Shown: piece by piece, positions 45,485-55,257 of the stretch | Numbering within the stretch: position 1 is the first letter of the stretch | Layout: every line of letters begins with the position of its first letter | From: Adiantum capillus-veneris | Lineage: Eukaryota; Streptophyta; Polypodiopsida; Polypodiales; Pteridaceae | DNA: 64,000 bases | Direction: 5' to 3' | Assembly (NCBI GenBank): GCA_014529385.2 | Contig: CM043963.1 | Coordinates: 102,468,912 to 102,532,911 of the forward strand | Made by a program: the position numbers and the translations under genes | Notes under the pieces: generated by a model | Databases searched by the model: none | What the model was told of the DNA's origin: nothing | Seen by the model: only the letters and a program-made list of their open reading frames with translations

Positions 45485-45915
45485 ACAATGCGGAAAAGAA
45501 CTATACAACCACCAAACGAGAAGGGTTAGGAATGATTTATGCTGTAAAGAAATTTCGGCATTATTTGCTCGCAAACAAATTTGTGTTCTTTACGGATCAT
45601 CAAGCTCTTTTGTATCTGGTAAATAAACCATGCAATACAGGGAGAATTGTACGCTGGTTTATTATATTGCTAGAATTTGATTTCATCGTGGTGGTCAAAA
45701 AGGGTAAAACCCATCTATGAGCGGATCATCTTTTGAGGATACACAACGGGGAAGCTTCTGAAGGAGTAGATGATGACATACCAGATGCTTATCTTTTCAA
45801 TGTTGAAATGATATCCAAATGGTCCAAGGAAATTGTTAGCATTCTTTCCTTTGGAAGTAGGTTTGATAATACGAAAGACAGATCCAAACAACAAATAATT
45901 TGACAAACAAAAAAA
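45485..45915 (+). pseudogene. Gyp-3 RNase H C-terminal part and linker
   Basis: K-R-E-G-L-G-M-I-Y-A-V-K-K-F-R-H-Y-L-L and F-F-T-D-H-Q-A-L-L-Y-L-V-N-K-P lie at 45520-45635. A TGA at 45718 interrupts just before A-D-H-L-L-R-I. A linker with W-S-K-E-I-V-S-I-L near 45820 leads to the first of two zinc modules. Confidence 0.85.
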
Positions 45916-46135
45916 TTCCAGTTGATAGCAGGACGGATGTATCATCTAGGATCGGACCAAATCCTACGATTATGTATAAATCCGGAAGAATTCGAATGCT
46001 ACCTTGAAGAAGCACATGTCCAAGATTGTGCATTTCATTGTTCAACATGTATGCGGACACACATTCTTATGTTACCAATTGTACTATATGTAGTGCCAAA
46101 CGACCAGTGGATCACACGACATTGTTTCAGGTAAA
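45916..46135 (+). pseudogene. Gyp-3 integrase zinc-binding module, first (extra) copy
   Basis: Reads L-I-A-G-R-M-Y-H-L-G-S-D-Q-I-L-R (45918-45970), then E-E-A-H-V-Q-D-C-A-F-H near 46010-46040 and, after a frame change, C-T-I-C near 46079-46090. The His pair is spaced H-x6-H as in the intact domain, but the stretch to the Cys pair is about half the normal length. It is followed by a second, complete copy. Confidence 0.68.
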
Positions 46136-46547
46136 CATTGCACCTACATGGAGTCAATATATCATTCATTTCTTAACCACCAGGACGTTTCCTGAGAACA
46201 TCACAAGAGCTCGAAAAAGGGCTATAGAGTTGGAAGCTCGCGACTTTCAGATAATTGGGAACCAACTCTATAAGCGAGGAAAGGACAATCAACTTAGAAT
46301 CTGTGCAAGTGAAAGCGAATACCTGCTGATTCTTCAACATGCACATAGCGGAGTAAGTGGAGGCCATTTTTCAGGCGATAAGACGATAAAAATTGTCTTA
46401 ACCGTAGGAATTTGGTGGCCTACATTGCATATGGATGCTGAAGAGTTTGTAAAATGTTGTGACGAATGTCAGCGCACCAAGGTGCCAATAAAGAGAGATG
46501 AGATGCCACTACGGCCAATGATGAGAGCAAGAGCATTTGCAAAATGA
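46136..46547 (+). pseudogene. Gyp-3 integrase zinc-binding module, second copy
   Basis: Reads W-S-Q-Y-I-I-H-F-L, I-I-G-N-Q-L-Y-K-R-G-K-D-N, then Q-H-A-H-S-G-V-S-G-G-H-F and C-C-D-E-C-Q-R near 46455-46475, a complete H2C2 domain of normal length. It ends at a TGA (46545-46547) where Gyp-4 has Trp in K-W-G-L-D-F-V-G-P. Confidence 0.87.
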
Positions 46548-47435
46548 GGCATTGATTTTGTGGGACCTATCTCACCACCTGCATATCGCACCCATACCCA
46601 ATATATCATTGTGGCTACGGACTATCTCACAAAATGGACGGAAGCCAAGGCAACGCAAAAAGCAGATGCACGAACTACTGCACAATTTTTGTATGAGAAT
46701 GTTTTTGTACGATACGGTTTACCAATAGAAATTGTCAGTGATCGTGGGACACATTTTCTTAATGAAGTCATTGAATATCTGCTAGAGGAATTCATGGTCA
46801 TACATAGGAAATTTGCTCCATACCATCCACAGGCAAATGGACAAGCTGAGGCCACAAATAAAACACTATGCACGGTTCTTACTAAAATAGTGTTAGAGTC
46901 AAGAACAGATTGGGATAAGCAGCTACACTCAACACTATGGGTATACATGGTAGCTTACAAAACATTGATAGGAACAACACCGTACAACATGGTGTTTGGC
47001 CTAAATGCTATACTACCCATAGAGTTTTTAATTCCAACTGTACGAGTAGCGAAACGCTTAGAATGGACAGAGCATGAGCTCTCTTCAAGAATAGACGATC
47101 TTGAAAAGCTAGATGAACTCCGTTTGAGAGCTGTAGCTTCAATCTATGCTAAAAAGAGAAGACAAAAAGAGTTTTTTGACAAGCATGTGCGCACTAAAGA
47201 GTTCAAAACAGGTGATTATGTACTTGTTTATACTTTGAAGCAACATGCCAAGAAACTTAAAAAGCGACGGATGGGACCCTTTGTGATTAGTAATCTATCA
47301 CAAAGTGGAGCTGTCAAGCTTGCTACATTAGCAGGTGAAGAAATGCCGAATTGGATTAGTGGATGTCGACTGAAGAAATATCATCTACCACTCACACAGG
47401 ATATGCTTCAACAAATTCATCAAGGAAAACAATGA
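46548..47435 (+). pseudogene. Gyp-3 integrase core and GPY/F tail
   Basis: D-F-V-G-P-I-S-P (first Asp, 46554), I-V-S-D-R-G-T-H-F (second Asp near 46738) and G-Q-A-E-A-T-N-K-T-L (Glu near 46848) form a D,D-35-E catalytic core. The tail has G-D-Y-V-L-V-Y and M-G-P-F-V-I-S, the GPY/F module. It ends in TGA directly followed by ATG in the same frame (TGAATG, 47433-47438). In Gyp-4 the corresponding join is open. Confidence 0.9.
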
Positions 47436-48671
47436 ATGAAGGAAAAACAGAGAGTACGAGAAGAAGCTCAAGCAGAAGCAAAAGAACGCATTGCAAAAGG
47501 AAGACTTCTGCGACAACAACAACAAAGTGGAGCACCATTGCGAATCAATGCCATTCGACTAACAAAGTTGGATGAAGACACAATGGAGTCAATAATTGCA
47601 GTCAAAGTGGGTAGCAATCAAGTTGAATCGACGACATTGCTTGATTCTGGAGCTCAAGCAAGTTTGATCTCTTACGGATTATACCAACAGCTCAAATCCA
47701 CAGGTCAACTTCATCCTACTCCTCAAGTGCTGGAAAGTAGTATATCACACTCGTTGAAAACATTGGGCTGTACTATATTGTATGTACAAGTACATCAATC
47801 TATTTACCCACACAAATTTTACGTAGTCGGGGATGAAAGCACACAACACCCAATGATGTTGGGACAACCTTGGCAAAAAGAGTACAATGTGCAGAGAGAT
47901 TGGAATGCGAATGCAGTCAAAATTCAGCATGCACACGAACAACAGGTAATAGCCTTTGCTCAGCAATACCGGAATAATCAGCTGCCAGCCATGCAATCAC
48001 TGGAAAAAAAGCCAAAAGCAAGCATGCCACCAAACAACAACATGATACCCAAGGCCAACAGACAGATAAAAGCCAACCATGCTAACTACATACATACGAA
48101 GTCACCGACCGCAGTGCAAAGATCTAGGTTACAAAAACAAGGAAAACAAGTATGGATGCGGAAGGATAGAAATGACATGACAGACAAACAACCATGCAAC
48201 GAAAGAATTCAACCGAGGCAGATAGTTCAACAAAAAACCAAGGGCATAAAATAGATATGGATCCCAAAGAAAATGCTTAGCAATAACCCAACTGTTACTC
48301 GCATTTGGATACCGAAACAAAAGGAAAAGGAACTCCCTTCAGTACAAGCAACAACGGAAGGCAGACATCTGCATTTGAAAAAGGACAACCGACTTATGTG
48401 GATGCCAATCCGCAACAAAACAGTGGCAACCAAGGAAGTAGCAAAACACCTACAAAAACCGGCAAAAACAAGCTACCAATGGACAACAAAAGAAATACAG
48501 TCCACAGCCATTCCGGCCAAGCCCATCCTCTCCATAGAAACAACTACGGCTATATCAACAGTAGCGGCAAAGCGATTGCATTTTGCAAAAAAGACAATTA
48601 AACAAAGAGCAGTAGTGTTACAGCTGTTACTTGCAAAGAAAACACAAAACCTCGACGGCGAATGCCAATAA
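47436..48671 (+). pseudogene. Gyp-3 second retropepsin-like domain and W-rich tail
   Basis: A charged helix (E-A-Q-A-E-A-K-E-R at 47460-47490) leads into a retropepsin layout. The active site is L-L-D-S-G-A (Asp 47643-47645) followed by L-I-S-Y-G-L-Y-Q-Q-L, then F-Y-V-V-G-D-E near 47820 and M-M-L-G-Q-P-W at 47852-47873. This is in addition to the protease at 42989. After a TAG at 48252 the frame continues with I-W-I-P-K twice, M-W-M-P-I and Q-W-T-T-K. The role is unknown. It might process the polyprotein or act after particle formation. Confidence 0.78.
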
Positions 48672-48837
48672 GCATCTGACTTATTCCCTTCTCTTGCACA
48701 ACATTAATTTTTCCATGCATTGACCGAGTATGCATAAATTAGGGCCACATTAATCGGCCAAGGATTAGCACAAATTTTTCAACCTATGCACGTCACATAC
48801 TCCGAGGCAATACCTTGTCGTCCGGGAGGACTCCGGC

Positions 48838-48856
48838 TAGGAGGGGGGGGGGAGGC
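48838..48856 (+). other. Candidate polypurine tract of Gyp-3
   Basis: A run of 16-18 purines, mostly G, lies 170 bp after the end of the coding frame. The next bases (CATTCTC) do not start with TG, so the LTR border is not confirmed. Confidence 0.4.
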
Positions 48857-51800
48857 ATTCTCAAATACGAAACCAATAGCAAAAAGAGCAAAAAAGGGCA
48901 TGATTTTCGACTATTTTAAGGGTTGTTGTTTGATTGCGGAATTTTCTGGACTAACCCAAGTATATATGCCCTTATACAGCATGTATCTATAGGTATATGG
49001 GGCCAAACGCCAAATCAAGCCCCTAGGTGTGTGTATATAAGTAGAAATAGCCATTTTTCGAAAAAAATATTGATAAAACGGAGAAATCCAGCCATAAAAA
49101 TTGCATTGGAGTGTATATAATGTTTTGCGGTGATGTTTGTGATTTATTATGATTTTTGGGGATTTTCTGGGTTTGATTTGCTATTTTCCTTTTAATTTTG
49201 CTAATTTTCAGCAGAAAAACTTCAAAAATACAAAAAGCAGGTGAAAAACGATCGTAATGAAAATAAAATAAAATGGGGATGATCAGTGACTATAGGACAA
49301 CCTATGGTATAGTGGGGGTGCAATTATGAGACTAGAGCAGAAAGCGTGTTTTGGCCAGGTTTTGACTGAAATGCCAAATTTTTGGTAAACAAGGCAAATG
49401 AAGTCCAAATCAAGAAATTTTTGAGCCTAAACCGCATCTCGCAAGAAGTTGGGATCACATGTCAAATTTCATGAAAAGTGGTTCGGGGACCTCCATTATA
49501 AGAATTTTTCACCTCATTTTTAGCTCATTCTCACTATTGACCTTTTGGAGAGAGCTTCTGCCACCTAGAGCGAACGGACCTTCCAACAGCTTCTATGACG
49601 TGCACGACTACTCGACCGGATTCAGACATGAGAGGTAGGCTCACCACCTTGAGCTTTTCGCGCATGTTTGTTGTTTTGTCGCGAAAACTAGCGTAGAGTT
49701 CACACACAAAGCGGGCGGTAGAGACCTACAAGTAGAAGCGGCCACCCAACGGCTAACCCAAAAGCACCGAGACTTCATCGGCAGCTTACCCTAGCATAGG
49801 AGACCAGTCTTGGATGTCCAAAGGCGGTAGATAACCATCGAAAAAAACCCTAATTCCAAGAATCCCGCAAGAGGCCACCAAATGGGAAATCGACGAAAAG
49901 ATGCCCAAATGCTACCAAAATTCATGGGTAGGAGCATCTCGACATGCTCGACAAGTCTATGTGACCCACATGACCAAAAAGTGACATCAGACACACAAAG
50001 CGTCAAATTGCTCTCGCGGCCAAACCGCATGCTTGTTTGCCACCAAACTTCACGAGCGGCTTTCCTAGACCATCAACAACAGAGTCCTATGGTGGTAGAC
50101 CACCACAAATCATCGAAGACATGTAAACGCAACCACGGGTGCTTTTAGAGCGACAAATTGCCAAATGAAGCTCCGGTGAAGCCAAAGTCGACAAAAACCA
50201 TACGGCAAGGATCCCCAAGGGATCGGGAAGCTATGGAGACCAACATCAAGAAATTTCATCGCCAAAAAGCACTCCAAAAGTCAAAAAACGGCTCGGAGGC
50301 TTTGAAGTTCACACAGGGAGTTACTTTCTATCCATTTGACTTTTTTGTTGAAATTAGGCTTAAAAGGGACTCAGGGGGACCAAGGGTAGATACTAGTGGC
50401 ACATTCCATGAAAAAATCATCAGGAGACATCCTACGCGTAGGATGTCTCAAGGAAATTTCTGGGCACAGATCCCAACATTTTTCATCACACACATTTTTT
50501 GAATGACCTTTACATGCTAGCCACCAAGTTTCATCACATTTGGACCAACATTGACCTCATATGCATGGAAAAACGCAAAGTTAGGGCATAGAGGCAATAA
50601 TGGGTCATAGACCTACCAAATCTTTTCCAAATCACATGAAACTTGCACAACACAGTCACAAGCACATCACCAATCAATCTGTGTGGTCAGAAGCAAAAAT
50701 TGGTGAAGTAGACATCCTACGCATAGGATGTCTATTTGACATTTTTGGCCTACAAAGGATGTTTGTCCATCCCAGATCTAATCACATCATCATCAAGAGC
50801 TCATATACCAATTTTGAAGCCATTCTAATCATTTCTGACCCTCAACACCTTCAAGCTACACTTTTTGAGCCCAAAAACACTACACAGGCTCTTGCAAGCA
50901 TCAATCCTTGTCCAAATCCAAATCCAAGAGCATAACCATGTTCCATAGGCCAAGGACTACCCACAGAACAAATCCCATGCCATTTTGATGAAAAAGACAT
51001 CCTATGCGAAGGATGTCTCCAGCATAATTTAGGCCTTCTATGCAAAGAGTGACATCATGGGAGCCAATAAACCAATTTTCAACCCATTTGGACATCACTT
51101 GCTACCTGTTATGGACTTTCTACCCAATTTGTGACCTAAAGCTTGAATCAGCCCAAAAAATCCACTTTTTGATGCCCAAATCCATATCCAAGCACATAGC
51201 CATGTTCCATAAGCCATGCACTACCAGCATGTCAAGTATCAACCAATTCTAATGAAAAAGACATCCTACGCATAGGATGTCTAAATGGAAATTTTTGGCC
51301 AAAATGGCATTGTGAGCACATGCACAGATTCACAAGTTCCTTTTAAGCTTTATTTTCAATTTTCAAGTCATTTGGATAGTTAAAACTCAGTTTCTCAGCT
51401 AATATGGAAAAAACGCTAACTTCGGACTACTGAGTGCAACAGGATCTATGGCAGCCGCGAAGTCAGCGGCAAAAAAGAAAAGAATGACCATTAAGGATTG
51501 TTAACCCTCACGGCACACGGACACCCTATGATCTATAAACGTTGTATTATTTAGAGTCAGGTACCGGGCTTGTCGGACCAATAGGAACAGGGTAAGGGTG
51601 ATCGCCGATGACAGGCGCACTCTAACTGGAATATTCAAGGAGTTAGTTGGCTAAGTATGGGCGCCCAAGTGTGAATGGGGTGAGCTCATATAAAAGCCAC
51701 TAAACCTATTTTTTACTCATTCTCTCATTGTGCAATAGAAGCTGCTCTTGCTCCATCTCCACCTTCTCCTTCACCATCTCCTTGTGTGTGTGTGTGTACG

Positions 51801-52045
51801 TGTGTGTGTGAGAGAGAGAGAGTGTGTGTGTGATCGAGCGTTGCGGTGGCACGACGGCGGCGAGGCGATTGAGCGCGGCGTAGCGGCGTCTCCCTCTTCT
51901 TCGCGGCGCGGGAATCCTTCATTCGCAACTGCGCAGGAAGGTGAGTGACGCACCATTCTTCCTTGTGAGCTTGTCTGTTGTATGACTGTGTGCTAGGAGC
52001 CTTTGTGGCTTGCACACGGCATGTAGCAAGTCCCTAGCCGTGACA
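48857..52045 (+). repeat. LTR-type region ending in the 5' LTR of Gyp-4
   Basis: The right end (TGACA at 52041-52045) sits next to the Gyp-4 primer site, and TATAAAAG at 51689-51696 is a good promoter for it. A second TATA-like sequence (GTATATAAG) lies near 49030. The left border of the LTR is not visible, and no second copy exists in the window, so some of this may be the 3' LTR of Gyp-3. There are no convincing genes. A TG/AG microsatellite lies at 51783-51832. Confidence 0.55.
50424..51282 (+). repeat. Four palindromes at about 285-bp spacing
   Basis: A palindrome of the form AGACATCCTACGCRTAGGATGTCT occurs at 50424-50449 (26 bp, perfect), 50709-50734, 50995-51018 and 51259-51282, at spacings of 285, 286 and 264. 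The later copies differ by one or two bases near the centre. Between them, loosely repeated phrases such as CCAAGTTTCATCACATTTGGA and CAAATCCATATCCAAG-type strings suggest a decayed tandem repeat. No coding potential. Confidence 0.87.
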
Positions 52046-52049
52046 TTTT

Positions 52050-52067
52050 TGGCGCCGTTGCCGGGGA
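52050..52067 (+). other. Gyp-4 primer-binding site (tRNA-Asp, 18 of 18)
   Basis: TGGCGCCGTTGCCGGGGA is an exact complement of the plant Asp-tRNA 3' end with CCA, five bases (52045 to 52050) after the LTR end. Confidence 0.93.
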
Positions 52068-53022
52068 GCTGCTGCGCGTGAAGCTCCAATGGCGACCTGT
52101 AAATTGTATTGAAGCTATTTTTTATGTAAGAAAGGCGCGGCTTAAGTTTGGTTATTGTTGTTCTGCAAAAACAGTAGAGAAAGACACAATGTTGTTGACT
52201 GCATTCAAGTTTTCTGTGTTCTGTTAAGCTCTGTTTTGCTAGTTCTATTAAGCTCAGATTTGAGCTTACACAGTTAGCATTTCTTGCGTTTCTGCGTTTT
52301 CTGCATTTTCTGGTTTGCACTGCACAGTTCTGTCAAGTTTCAATTTTCTGCATTTTCTGGTTTGTGCACAGTTAGGCGCACAGTTAGTTAATTAAGTAGG
52401 TTAGTAATTAGGTGAACCACTGATTAGTAGTTCAGTAGGTAGGTGGGACAGTAAATAGTTAGGTGAGGTCAACGCGCACCAAAACGCGTACCAAAAAATA
52501 AAAATAAAAAAATAGAAACGTGAGTGAGGGGGAGGTCATAAAAACGGACGGGAAAAATCGAAAATATTTAAGCGTGAGTGGGGGGATCACTAAAATTTTG
52601 ATCGGGATCGGGATCATTTCCCCAAGCCCAAGCCCAGGCCCAGGCCTCAGTCCTATGATATATACTAGATTCACTCTTATATATATACCCTACCCCCTCA
52701 AGAGGGAATGAGAGCATGTGGGGCAAGTCCTCCACTCTCCTCCCTTCTCTTCCCACTTGCACCCTTAGACTTGCTATTTGGAGCCTAGTTCCCCAGCTAG
52801 GAAAAGACTGTTTCGGGCTTTTCTGGAGCAAAATAGAACCAAACGGTGGGCTGTAAAGCACAACGTGTCCCTCCTAGCGATACGCTCGTTTCGAGCTATC
52901 ACACGGCCCATTCCACGACACGCTCTAAAAAATCTAGCAAAAAAACAAACAAAAAACACGCAAAAAACTAGTCACAAGGCCTCCTAGAGCAGCTTTTTGA
53001 CACCTTAGGGTATCAAAAGCAC
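52068..53022 (+). other. Gyp-4 untranslated leader
   Basis: 955 bases between the primer site and the gag ATG, without a long open frame. It contains several short upstream ATGs and a PurPyr-rich CCCAAGCCCAGGCC-type tract near 52620-52650. Packaging signals would be expected here but none can be recognised from sequence alone. Confidence 0.55.
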
Positions 53023-55233
53023 ATGCACTTACGCTCTGGGCGGGTGCTAGAACACGAGCATATTGAGGGTGCCTCTGTTCATACGGACACCCATTACCCA
53101 TCCACGATAGGCTCTAGACCCTCAGCGGGGACACAAGGTAGCACCACCCAAGACCCTAAAATAGCCGCTAGTGATTCCTCCTCCGACTCAGAAATCATGG
53201 AAGCATACCCTACCCAAAACACTGAGAGAGAAGGCCATGCACCTCCTGAAGCTCCACAGCCTAGTACTAGTATGTTTAGCTGTTTCATGGAAACATTAGG
53301 TAGAGCTACTCGCTCGGAACCTGATGCAAATGAAGCACACGAAGGGGGTGGGGAAGTGGACTCTCCTTTCACATCGCACGTGGACCCCACACCCCCAAAG
53401 AGTGTCCATGTGGATATCCTGTCAACTTCTTACAAAGAAGGCCCTGTTGAGCTGCCTCCTTCAGAAGTTCCCTCTAGAGTACCGTTGGTGACAAGTAAAA
53501 CCACGGGGAGCAACATTGCTTCTACCTCACAAGAAACCGTTAACACGTCGACTCTAGAAGGATTGTTCATTAATGATCATTGGACATACGACCTCCACAC
53601 TGAGGTGTTGACGGATCTACACTGTGGCCACGCCTACCATGTAGGATGGATAGAGATTGTACAATCCACCTCTAGTGCCACGAGCATCGAAGATCAACAG
53701 AAAATGATCTGTAATGTTATCCATGGCATTATTCAATCAGAAAGGCAAAACCGAGGGGTAAATATACTCTCAACTGGCCCCATGAGATTTCTGGATACGA
53801 GCAAGGCTCAACAGCCTACTCTATCACAAATGGAGACTCCTCTAATGAGTCCCATGGACCCATCTTACGTCATTTCACCTGGGGTCTCTATGCAATCTGA
53901 GCCTCCGAGCGACAACTTTAGCTTCCCTAACTTGGCTCAACCCTCTATTAAGGAAAACACAGTGCTCACTCCAGGGATAGGCCTGACAGAGAATGTACTG
54001 ATGACATCTACGGTTAGCGCAGTGCCACTACCTAGTGTCGTAGGACCTAATATGGGGCCTCGACCGTATGTACCTCTAGCCCCTTATGCACACATGGCCC
54101 CCACACCTCCAATTGTACCACTTGTTTATGCTCCTCGAGTGCCGCTCCCTAGCCCTTATCCGAGTGGACCTATGCCCGGTTATGTTCCATATCCTGCATC
54201 ATCCACACATATGCCAAGACCGGTACCCGTCCCTCTCCCACATATGATTCCAAGAGTACCTCCACCGGCCCTGCCTCCTCACATAGGTGACTTGGCAGCG
54301 TTTGCTCAAACCATAGGTCGATCTATCGCGGAAAATATGCGTCATGCATCTGATAGAGAGCCTAGAAGTAAGTCAGTACAAATTGCCAAACTCACGCAAA
54401 AATTCAATGGGGACGAAGATGCTAGAAAACACATTGAAGTGTTTGAACAAGTATGTGATTCCTTAGGGGAACGCAACGAACTACATAAGTGCAATGCCGT
54501 AAGCTTGACATTAAATGGGAAGGCTGGAGATTGGTATAGAACCCTTAGGGTGGACGAGAAAACAATCTATCCTATCCTTCGAAGGTTGTTTCTAAAGGAG
54601 TACATACGAGAAGGTGTGCTTTGGGGTGTAGCATCTCAGCTACAGAAGGCCGAACGTAAGGAAGGAGAGTCAGTAAGGGACTTCATTAGTCGTCTAAAGC
54701 ACTTAAACTCTCGCTGCCCTGTAAATGAGCGCTTCAACAATAACCAACTGCTTGATCGATTCATTCAAGGGTTGAGGAATGAAGGAATCTATAATGGACT
54801 AGTGATTAGAGGTATCACAACCTGGGAAGATGTCACTGCCAATGCAATCCAATTAGAGGACAACTTGATGATAGCAGGCATGAGGGTGTCTACTGACACG
54901 AGATCCACTAGCTCACAAGCCATTGAGTATGAACCCATGACTGCAAAGCCCATTGCCAATGAGCCAAAGGTATTTGAGACATTCTTGACAGACCTCACCA
55001 AGGCAATCCAAGAGTCTCTTAAGGATAATCGACCCCCTCAAAATAGTCACATGTATCCAAGAAGGGAGCAACAATGGTGTTCCATTTGCTTAGGTCCACA
55101 TAGCACTAGTGAGTGCCCTACGTTTAGAGTAAAATTTAATGGAACTTGCAACGCATGTGGTAGGTATGGTCACCAAGGTAAGGATTGTTTAATGATCAAA
55201 CGTATGATGGCAAATAGACCACCTGTAGCCTAG
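53023..55233 (+). CDS. Gyp-4 Gag, first part up to UAG
   Basis: This is 736 codons from M-H-L-R-S-G-R, a start common in plant Ty3/gypsy gag. Residues 1-430 are Pro/Ser/Thr-rich and low in complexity. The capsid domain spans about 455-610 (F-N-G-D-E-D-A, A-G-D-W-Y-R-T-L, F-I-Q-G-L-R). Two zinc knuckles follow at about 685-720: C-S-I-C with H-S-T-S-E-C, and C-N-A-C-G-R-Y-G-H-Q-G-K-D-C. The frame closes with TAG at 55231-55233, but the next frame is the same one and contains two more knuckles, so the stop lies inside the nucleocapsid. It is either a mutation of a Gln codon or a readthrough site. Confidence 0.88.
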   Translation: MHLRSGRVLEHEHIEGASVHTDTHYPSTIGSRPSAGTQGSTTQDPKIAASDSSSDSEIMEAYPTQNTEREGHAPPEAPQPSTSMFSCFMETLGRATRSEPDANEAHEGGGEVDSPFTSHVDPTPPKSVHVDILSTSYKEGPVELPPSEVPSRVPLVTSKTTGSNIASTSQETVNTSTLEGLFINDHWTYDLHTEVLTDLHCGHAYHVGWIEIVQSTSSATSIEDQQKMICNVIHGIIQSERQNRGVNILSTGPMRFLDTSKAQQPTLSQMETPLMSPMDPSYVISPGVSMQSEPPSDNFSFPNLAQPSIKENTVLTPGIGLTENVLMTSTVSAVPLPSVVGPNMGPRPYVPLAPYAHMAPTPPIVPLVYAPRVPLPSPYPSGPMPGYVPYPASSTHMPRPVPVPLPHMIPRVPPPALPPHIGDLAAFAQTIGRSIAENMRHASDREPRSKSVQIAKLTQKFNGDEDARKHIEVFEQVCDSLGERNELHKCNAVSLTLNGKAGDWYRTLRVDEKTIYPILRRLFLKEYIREGVLWGVASQLQKAERKEGESVRDFISRLKHLNSRCPVNERFNNNQLLDRFIQGLRNEGIYNGLVIRGITTWEDVTANAIQLEDNLMIAGMRVSTDTRSTSSQAIEYEPMTAKPIANEPKVFETFLTDLTKAIQESLKDNRPPQNSHMYPRREQQWCSICLGPHSTSECPTFRVKFNGTCNACGRYGHQGKDCLMIKRMMANRPPVA

Positions 55234-55257
55234 ACGGATGCACCTCGAGCTCCTGTA

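Larger units (their letters stand above)
40237..48860 (+). mobile_element. Gyp-3: Ty3/gypsy element with a post-integrase protease domain
   Basis: The order on the plus strand is gag, protease, an acidic linker, RT, RNase H, integrase, a charged linker, a second retropepsin-like domain and a W-rich tail. The 5' LTR and primer site are missing; the left end is the copia junction at about 40236. A G-rich tract at 48838-48856 may be the polypurine tract. It is related to Gyp-4 throughout (clearly recognisable in RT and integrase) but is a separate family. Many in-frame stops show it is dead. Confidence 0.85.

Noticed and set aside
21944-51282. Palindrome arrays as CRISPR
   Set aside because: Spacing of about 285 bp with repeated, not unique, spacers, and the setting inside plant retroelements.
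51783-51832. TG/AG tract before Gyp-4 as homologous to the one at 6089
   Set aside because: Flanking sequences differ. Such microsatellites arise independently.
53094-53390. Minus-strand frame opposite Gyp-4 gag, and similar frames opposite other pol regions
   Set aside because: They are shadows of the well-supported plus-strand frames.
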